Shown here piece after piece: positions 53,449 through 58,291 of a DNA stretch of 58,291 nt. Positions within the stretch are counted from its first letter, which is position 1, and the number at the start of each line of letters is the position of its first letter. Origin of the DNA: JAKAXS01 sp041940525 (GTDB taxonomy: Bacteria; Pseudomonadota; Alphaproteobacteria; Rhizobiales; Hyphomicrobiaceae); assembly GCA_041940525.1 (NCBI GenBank), contig JBGTSB010000011.1:1-58291 (forward strand), read 5' to 3'. The notes under the pieces are model-generated. The model saw nothing but the letters and a program-made list of their open reading frames with translations, did no database searches and was not told the DNA's origin. The translations under genes were made by a program, and so were the position numbers.

Positions 53449-54420
53449 ATGGGACTTTTGATCGACGGCTTCTGGCAGGACAAATGGTACGACACGAAAG
53501 AAAGTGGCGGACGTTTTCAGCGCGAAGAAGCCAAATTCCGCAATTGGATTACACCTGACGGATCAGCCGGGCCCACCGGCGAGAGCGGTTTTGCTGCGGA
53601 AGCAGGCCGGTATCATCTCTACATCTCTCATGCTTGCCCCTGGGCCAATCGCACGGCGATCTTCCGAAAGATCAAAAATCTGGAAGAGATGATTTCAATT
53701 TCGGCCGTGCATTGGCACATGGGCTCCGTTGGCTGGACCTTCGAGCAGGACGAGCACACAATTCCCGATACAGTCTATGGCAGCCGCTATTTGCACGAGT
53801 TCTACACGCGCGCCAGCCCTGATGTGACGACGCGCGTTACAACGCCGCTTTTGTGGGACAAGAAACGCGAAGCAATCGTTTCGAATGAGTCCGCCGACAT
53901 CATCCGGATGATGAACTCCGCTTTCGACGCTGCGGGTGCTGCGCCAGGAGACTATTATCCCGCCGATCTTCGAGACGAAATCAACGCGGTCAACAAACGT
54001 GTCTATGACACCGTCAACAACGGCGTCTACAAGTGCGGCTTCGCCACTAGCCAGAAGGCCTACGACGAGGCGGTCATGCCGTTGTTCGAGACGTTGGATT
54101 GGCTGGAGGAACGGCTTGCCAATCAGCGATACTTGTGCGGCGACAGGATTACCGAGGCGGATTGGCGGCTGTTCACGACGTTGATCCGCTTTGACGCCGT
54201 CTACGCGGTTCACTTCAAGTGTACCAAGAAGCGCATTGCCGATTACCCCAATTTGTTCGGCTATACGCGCGAATTGTACCAATGGCCTGGCGTTAAGGAG
54301 ACGATCGTATTCGATCACATCCGCAAGCACTATTACGGCAGCCATGCGACCGTGAACCCAAACTTGATCGTGCCGTTGATGCAGGAGATCGACTTCGATG
54401 CGCCGCATGGACGCGGCTGA
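53449..54420 (+). CDS. Glutathionyl-hydroquinone-reductase-type glutathione transferase
   Basis: A 323-residue cytosolic enzyme of the omega/Xi GST class (EcmB/YqjG-like). The catalytic Cys is in YISHACPWANRTAIFRK, the N-terminal region has GGRFQREEAKFRNWIT, and the glutathione site is in VSNESADIIRMMNSAF. The helical C-terminal domain includes VYDTVNNGVYKCGFATSQKAYD and RYLCGDRITEADWRLFTTLIRFD. Such enzymes reduce glutathionyl-hydroquinones and protect during aromatic turnover. ATG 53449 follows GGGAGGTGCGGC, a strong ribosome site. It ends 18 bases from a convergent membrane gene. Confidence 0.92.
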   Translation: MGLLIDGFWQDKWYDTKESGGRFQREEAKFRNWITPDGSAGPTGESGFAAEAGRYHLYISHACPWANRTAIFRKIKNLEEMISISAVHWHMGSVGWTFEQDEHTIPDTVYGSRYLHEFYTRASPDVTTRVTTPLLWDKKREAIVSNESADIIRMMNSAFDAAGAAPGDYYPADLRDEINAVNKRVYDTVNNGVYKCGFATSQKAYDEAVMPLFETLDWLEERLANQRYLCGDRITEADWRLFTTLIRFDAVYAVHFKCTKKRIADYPNLFGYTRELYQWPGVKETIVFDHIRKHYYGSHATVNPNLIVPLMQEIDFDAPHGRG

Positions 54421-54438
54421 GTAAGACGCTGCTTACGC

Positions 54439-54831
54439 CTAGAAGAAAGTCAGCGCGATCGTCACCATGATGGCCGAGACGATAAATGTCGCCGTGATGG
54501 CGCGAGCAGTCGCATAGGCGCCGATATAGAAATCTGACGTAGCGTCACCTGTTTCGGAATGGCGGACAACATGGGTGACCGTATCGCCGTGAACTTCTGT
54601 GTCGTCCTCGACAAGCTTGGATAAACCAGCCGCGAAGATCGAGCAGAGAACGAAGAACACGATGTTGTAGACGAGCGCCGCCGCGCCGAAGGCGGCAATC
54701 CCCCATATCCAGTCAAGTCCTGGGCCTTGCGGGGAAGCGAGCCACAGTAAGCTCAAACCGAAAGCTGCTACAGCCGATACCAACGATATGATCCATAACA
54801 GCCGCAGCCGCGCGATTGTTCTTGCTTCCAT
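54439..54831 (-). CDS. Small membrane protein of unknown function
   Basis: A 130-residue protein with about four hydrophobic helices (LLWIISLVSAVAAFGLSLLW, IWGIAAFGAAALVYNIVFFV, LCSIFAAGLSKLV, ATARAITATFIVSAIMVTIAL). A polar loop of about 30 residues (DDTEVHGDTVTHVVRHSETG) lies between the second pair. I do not recognise it. Start: ATG at 54829-54831 has AGGGGG five bases before it, better than the upstream ORF start at 54861. It lies downstream of the glutaredoxin-MauE gene on the same strand. Confidence 0.75.
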   Translation of the reverse strand: MEARTIARLRLLWIISLVSAVAAFGLSLLWLASPQGPGLDWIWGIAAFGAAALVYNIVFFVLCSIFAAGLSKLVEDDTEVHGDTVTHVVRHSETGDATSDFYIGAYATARAITATFIVSAIMVTIALTFF

Positions 54832-54915
54832 CGTCTCCCCCTGACGAACCTGATAAGACACACGCGATCCATCAATATCGCTGGCTGCAGTATAGGCCGG
54901 TCAGACGGGAAGCGG

Positions 54916-55692
54916 CTATGCCTTGACTACCATCCAAATAGCCATAGCGATCATCATCAGGTTTTCGGTGAGTGAAATGAAGCCCAGCGGGACGTTGCTG
55001 TCTCCACCCGTACAAGCACAGCGCAAATCCCGCTTATCGATGTAGACGGCTTTGAAGACGGAAACGGCGCCAACGGTGCCGATAAATAAAGCTACCGGTA
55101 CAGACAGCCACATCAGCGCGCCAGCAACCATCAACACACCGGCAAACGCTTCGGCGAACGGATAAACGTATGCGTACGGCACGACGCGCTGCGCCAGCAG
55201 GTCGTAGCCCAAGAACATGTTGGAAAAGGACTCCAGATCCCGCAACTTCAAGATCGCCAGGATGCACATGCTGATGGCTATGAACCATTCCGCTGCGCGT
55301 ACTGTCAGCACGGTGCCGAAAGCCGCCCAGCTAACCGCTAGCGCCATCAATGCCGCCATGGCGAACACTGCGATCACCGGCGTATAGGATTTCGCTTTCG
55401 GATCGGGAACGGACAGTCCCAAATGTTCGCGCAGCGCATCGTAACCGCCGATGCGCCTGCCATCGATAAACACCTGAGGCGTGGTCTTCACATCGTGCTC
55501 GGCCTTGAAAGCATCGGTTTCGGCGCGCGTGCGCAACCAATTGTCATCCACCTTAAAGCCAGATCGCTTGAGCAGGTCGAGCGCTTTCAACCCAAACGGA
55601 CAAACGTGATTGTCCATGACCATTCTAAAAAGTGTTGCTTGTCGCGTTTGGTTGCGGCCAGCTGATTCAGCGGCCCTACTGTCCTGTTGCAT
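54916..55692 (-). CDS. Glutaredoxin-MauE fusion membrane protein
   Basis: A 258-residue protein. Residues ~20-90 form a glutaredoxin domain: ATLFRMVMDNHVCPFGLKALDLL with a single active Cys in CPFG, then KTTPQVFIDGRRIGGYDAL. The rest (~105-258) has four membrane helices of the MauE/DoxX type, with VRAAEWFIAISMCILAILKLRDLES and a C-terminal CAC motif (DLRCACTGGDSNVPLGFISLTEN). MauE proteins help redox maturation in the periplasm; the fusion may carry electrons or thiols across the membrane. ATG 55690-55692 follows AGGTGAATTC; an open frame to 55764 is not supported. Ribonuclease D lies upstream, same strand. Confidence 0.85.
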   Translation of the reverse strand: MQQDSRAAESAGRNQTRQATLFRMVMDNHVCPFGLKALDLLKRSGFKVDDNWLRTRAETDAFKAEHDVKTTPQVFIDGRRIGGYDALREHLGLSVPDPKAKSYTPVIAVFAMAALMALAVSWAAFGTVLTVRAAEWFIAISMCILAILKLRDLESFSNMFLGYDLLAQRVVPYAYVYPFAEAFAGVLMVAGALMWLSVPVALFIGTVGAVSVFKAVYIDKRDLRCACTGGDSNVPLGFISLTENLMMIAMAIWMVVKA

Positions 55693-55791
55693 GAATTCAC
55701 CTGTGTTTGATGCTAGTAGGCATCTAAGTGACAAGCTTGGCAGTTCAACTGGCGCGGCTCGCACGCTTGCGTGATTACCTTGGACGGCGTG

Positions 55792-56946
55792 TCATTGGCT
55801 TGCGGGTATGGCCATTACCTCGCCGTTGGACAAGGTTAGCGCCAATTCTCCGCGCTTCAGCCGTAAGGCATCCTCGCCAAACAGTTGCCGCCGCCAGCCT
55901 TTCATGGCCGCGACATCTGGTTCGCTGGATGTAGCAATCGCTTCCAAGTCGCTGGAATCGGCGATCAGTCTGGGCGCGACCCGATTGCGAGCAGCCGCGG
56001 CCTTCAGCAAGACCTTCAAGAGCTCAAGTGTTGCCGTGGCTTCGGCCGAAAGCGGTTGATGCTGCGGAATGCGTGGTAGCTGTTTGAAGTCCTGATCCAA
56101 TCCGCGTTTGACTGCCTCGACGATCTCCTTGGCGCGGGCGGAGCGGGCAAAGCCATCGCTAAGCGTGCGCAATTCGCCGAGACGGTCAGTCGTGACGGGG
56201 GCTTGATTGGCAATGTCATACAGAGCGTCATCGCGAAGAATGCGTCCGCGGGGAACGTCTTGCGCCTGTGCCAGCCGTTCCCGCCATGCCGCCAGCTCGA
56301 TCAACACGGCCAACGACTTGCGGTTCTTTACCCGCAGCTTGAGCCGGCGCCAAGCATCTTCGGGCTCTGTCTTGTAAGTCTTCGGATTGGTCAGCGACGC
56401 CATTTCCTCGGTCAGCCAAGACGAGCGGTCTGTCGCTTCCAGTTCAGCCTTCAAATGCAGATAGATGTCGCGCAGGTAGGTTACGTCGCCCAGGGCATAG
56501 GTAAGCTGCTTGTCCGATAGCGGGCGCCGGCTCCAGTCCGTAAAGCGGGACGACTTATCCAGGTCGCCGCCCGTGACTTTCTTCACCAGATTGACGTAGC
56601 TGATGCTTTCGCCAAATCCGCAGACCATCGCCGCCACTTGCGTATCGAACACCGGAGCCGGGATCGTCTCGGCCTCCCGGTAAACAATCTCGATGTCCTG
56701 CCGGGCCGCATGAAACACTTTCACCACCGCCTCATTGGCCATGAGGTCGTAGAAGGGTTTCATGTCCAGACCCTGGGCCAGCGGGTCAACAATCAGCTCG
56801 ATGCCCGGCCCGGCCAGCTGCACGAGACAGAGTTTCGGCCAAAAGGTCTGCTCCCGCAGAAACTCGGTGTCCACCGTCACGAAAGGATGGACTGAGAGTT
56901 CGCTTACGGCTTCAGATAGCTGTTGGGTCGAGGTAATCACGCGCAT
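55792..56946 (-). CDS. rnd: Ribonuclease D
   Basis: A 384-residue 3'-5' exoribonuclease that trims tRNA and other stable RNAs. The DEDD active site is seen in FVTVDTEFLREQTFW (Asp, Glu), VKVFHAARQDIEIVYRE (Asp) and YALGDVTYLRDIYLHL (Tyr and Asp). The HRDC domains follow, for example LAAWRERLAQAQDVPRGRILRD and RTLSDGFARSARA. Start: ATG 56944-56946 (MRVITSTQQL) fits the usual N-terminus; ATG 56970 or the ORF start at 57048 are longer options. No strong ribosome site is seen. It is divergent from aspS, with 151 bases between these starts. Confidence 0.94.
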   Translation of the reverse strand: MRVITSTQQLSEAVSELSVHPFVTVDTEFLREQTFWPKLCLVQLAGPGIELIVDPLAQGLDMKPFYDLMANEAVVKVFHAARQDIEIVYREAETIPAPVFDTQVAAMVCGFGESISYVNLVKKVTGGDLDKSSRFTDWSRRPLSDKQLTYALGDVTYLRDIYLHLKAELEATDRSSWLTEEMASLTNPKTYKTEPEDAWRRLKLRVKNRKSLAVLIELAAWRERLAQAQDVPRGRILRDDALYDIANQAPVTTDRLGELRTLSDGFARSARAKEIVEAVKRGLDQDFKQLPRIPQHQPLSAEATATLELLKVLLKAAAARNRVAPRLIADSSDLEAIATSSEPDVAAMKGWRRQLFGEDALRLKRGELALTLSNGEVMAIPASQ

Positions 56947-57097
56947 TATTGGGCCATATAGCCGAGTCATGGCCTCTTGTCGCGCCCTTCGATAGGCGAG
57001 CTGCCCACAACGCAGCCTCAGGTGGGCTTGACACCCGGCGGCGGCCATGTGCTTGTCCGGCGCACCGCACCGAATAACCTTTCGCCGTGAAAGAGAT

Positions 57098-58291
57098 ATG
57101 GCCCAACAGAACGCTCAAAAGTCACCGAAAAATCAGCAGCCTAAAGCGAGCCTGGGTGCCCCCGGCCACCGCTATCGGTCCCACACGTGCGGCGCACTGC
57201 GCGATACGGATATTGGCGAAACGGTTCGCCTGTCCGGCTGGGTCCACCGCGTGCGTGACCACGGCGGGGTTTTGTTCATTGACCTGCGCGACCACTACGG
57301 TGTGACCCAGGTCGTTGCCGATCCCGACAGTCCCGCGTTCAAGACGGCCGAGACGGTTCGATCCGAATGGGTCATTCGCATTGACGGCCGTGTGCGCGAG
57401 CGGCCCGACGGAACGATCAACGAAGAGTTGCCGACGGGCAAGATCGAACTGTTCGCGACCGAGATTGAAGTGCTGTCGGCAGCCAAGGAACTGCCGGTTC
57501 CTGTCTTCGGCGAACCGGACTATCCGGAAGATCTGCGACTGCAGTATCGCTTCTTGGACCTGCGCCGCGAGACGCTGCACGCCAACATCATGCAGCGCTT
57601 GGCCATCACCAGCTCGATCCGCCGCCGTATGTCGGACGCGGGGTTCTTTGAGTTCGCGACCCCGATCCTCACCGCGTCGTCGCCGGAAGGCGCGCGCGAC
57701 TTCCTTGTTCCTTCGCGCATCCATGAGGGGAAATTCTACGCGCTGCCTCAGGCACCCCAGCAGTACAAGCAGCTGCTGATGGTCTCCGGCTTCGATCGCT
57801 ATTTCCAGATCGCGCCATGTTTTCGCGACGAAGACCCGCGCGCCGACAGGCTGCCGGGCGAATTCTACCAGCTCGACGTCGAGATGAGCTTCGTCGAACA
57901 GGAAGACATCTTCCAGACCATGGAACCGGTCATCACCGAGGTGTTTGAGGAATTCGCCAACGGCAAGAGTGTGACCAAAGGCTGGCCGCGCATTCCGTAC
58001 GACGAAGCGATCCGAAAGTACGGAACGGACAAGCCCGATCTGCGCAACCCAATCGAAATGCAGGACGTGACGGAGCATTTCCGCGGGTCCGGCTTTAAGA
58101 TCTTCGCGGGCATGATCGAGAAAGACCCGAAGGTTCGCGTCTGGGCTATTCCTGCGCCAGGCGGCGGATCGCGCGCATTCTGTGATCGTATGAACTCGTG
58201 GGCGCAAAGCGAAGGCCAGCCTGGCCTTGCTTACATATTTTTCCGTGAAGGCGAGGGTGCCGGTCCGGTCGGCAAGAACATCGGCCCGGAA
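57098..58291 (+). CDS. aspS: Aspartyl-tRNA synthetase, N-terminal fragment
   Basis: The first 398 residues of aspartyl-tRNA synthetase; the frame remains open at the right edge. After a ~25-residue polar extension come the OB-fold anticodon domain (TVRLSGWVHRVRDHGGVLFID), the hinge, and the class II catalytic domain with motif 2 (YFQIAPCFRDEDPRADR) and the bacterial insertion region (DVTEHFRGSGFKIFA). Alphaproteobacterial AspRS is often non-discriminating and charges tRNA-Asn too; this cannot be decided from the fragment. ATG 57098 has GAAAGAGAT upstream. rnd and aspS are divergent. Confidence 0.96.
   Translation, partial: MAQQNAQKSPKNQQPKASLGAPGHRYRSHTCGALRDTDIGETVRLSGWVHRVRDHGGVLFIDLRDHYGVTQVVADPDSPAFKTAETVRSEWVIRIDGRVRERPDGTINEELPTGKIELFATEIEVLSAAKELPVPVFGEPDYPEDLRLQYRFLDLRRETLHANIMQRLAITSSIRRRMSDAGFFEFATPILTASSPEGARDFLVPSRIHEGKFYALPQAPQQYKQLLMVSGFDRYFQIAPCFRDEDPRADRLPGEFYQLDVEMSFVEQEDIFQTMEPVITEVFEEFANGKSVTKGWPRIPYDEAIRKYGTDKPDLRNPIEMQDVTEHFRGSGFKIFAGMIEKDPKVRVWAIPAPGGGSRAFCDRMNSWAQSEGQPGLAYIFFREGEGAGPVGKNIGPE

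Noticed and set aside
57122..58207. A 361-residue open frame on the minus strand
   Set aside because: It mirrors the aspS frame, which has full class II motifs. High GC makes long antisense frames common here.

Overview
The window looks like a chromosomal segment of a GC-rich alphaproteobacterium, most likely of the order Hyphomicrobiales (Rhizobiales). The reasons are a CckA hybrid kinase, a PleC/PdhS-like kinase, a FliO-like protein of the type found beside cckA, a DUF1134 (EipA-like) envelope protein, TadE/TadG pseudopilin-like proteins, TIGR02281 aspartic proteases and a perfect CtrA box (TTAA-N7-TTAAC). Genus cannot be read safely from the sequence. The window is almost fully coding. I see no insertion sequence, prophage, CRISPR array, tRNA or rRNA. 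It is cut by alaS on the left (C-terminal end only) and by aspS on the right (N-terminal 398 residues only).

Layout. 1-12 kb: end of alaS, a KefB/C-type cation/proton antiporter, an unknown winged-helix protein, cckA with a divergent fliO-like gene, a large MscS-type channel, an Lrp/AsnC regulator, and a Fe-S-type UDG-superfamily protein in tandem with a metallo-beta-lactamase-fold hydrolase. 12-18.3 kb: a secreted thermonuclease, a membrane histidine kinase, two tandem TIGR02281 aspartic proteases, a phosphomannomutase/phosphoglucomutase and a hydroxypyruvate-isomerase-family enzyme. 18.3-29.7 kb: a carbon and redox block with the three-gene pyruvate dehydrogenase operon (aceE-aceF-lpd, E3 carrying its own lipoyl domain), an XdhC-like molybdoenzyme chaperone on the opposite strand, an L-lactate permease, and a two-subunit periplasmic molybdenum hydroxylase ending at a strong terminator.

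29.8-41.5 kb: an APH-fold kinase, glycerol-3-phosphate dehydrogenase tail to tail with a class II aldolase, an orphan TadE/TadG pair followed by a 41-residue proline-rich peptide, an NfeD/SPFH pair, ferrochelatase, a CHAD protein, a secreted protein that looks like an inactive EEP-fold enzyme, and a DUF1499 membrane protein. 41.5-58.3 kb: a second MBL-fold protein with KdsD (Kdo pathway), an outer-membrane barrel behind the CtrA box, an FMN/Fe-S glutamate-synthase-like protein, PhzF and NUDIX proteins, a 0.6 kb gene-free stretch rich in inverted repeats, a small secreted protein, an FlK-like thioesterase, a polysaccharide deacetylase, an EipA-like protein with a long extra N-terminal region, an S1/P1 nuclease, a glutathionyl-hydroquinone-reductase-type enzyme, a glutaredoxin-MauE fusion, ribonuclease D and aspS.

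Two themes connect the genes. One is cell-cycle and envelope control: CckA, the PleC-like kinase, FliO, the barrel with a CtrA box, KdsD, the EipA-like protein and the deacetylase. The other is use of lactate, pyruvate, glycerol and aldehydes: the permease, pyruvate dehydrogenase, GlpD and the Mo-hydroxylase with XdhC. No single locus is clearly a wholly new system. The best leads are the EipA fusion and its neighbours, the CtrA-boxed barrel, the gene-free structured region, the orphan Tad pair with its Pro-rich peptide, and the EEP pseudo-enzyme.
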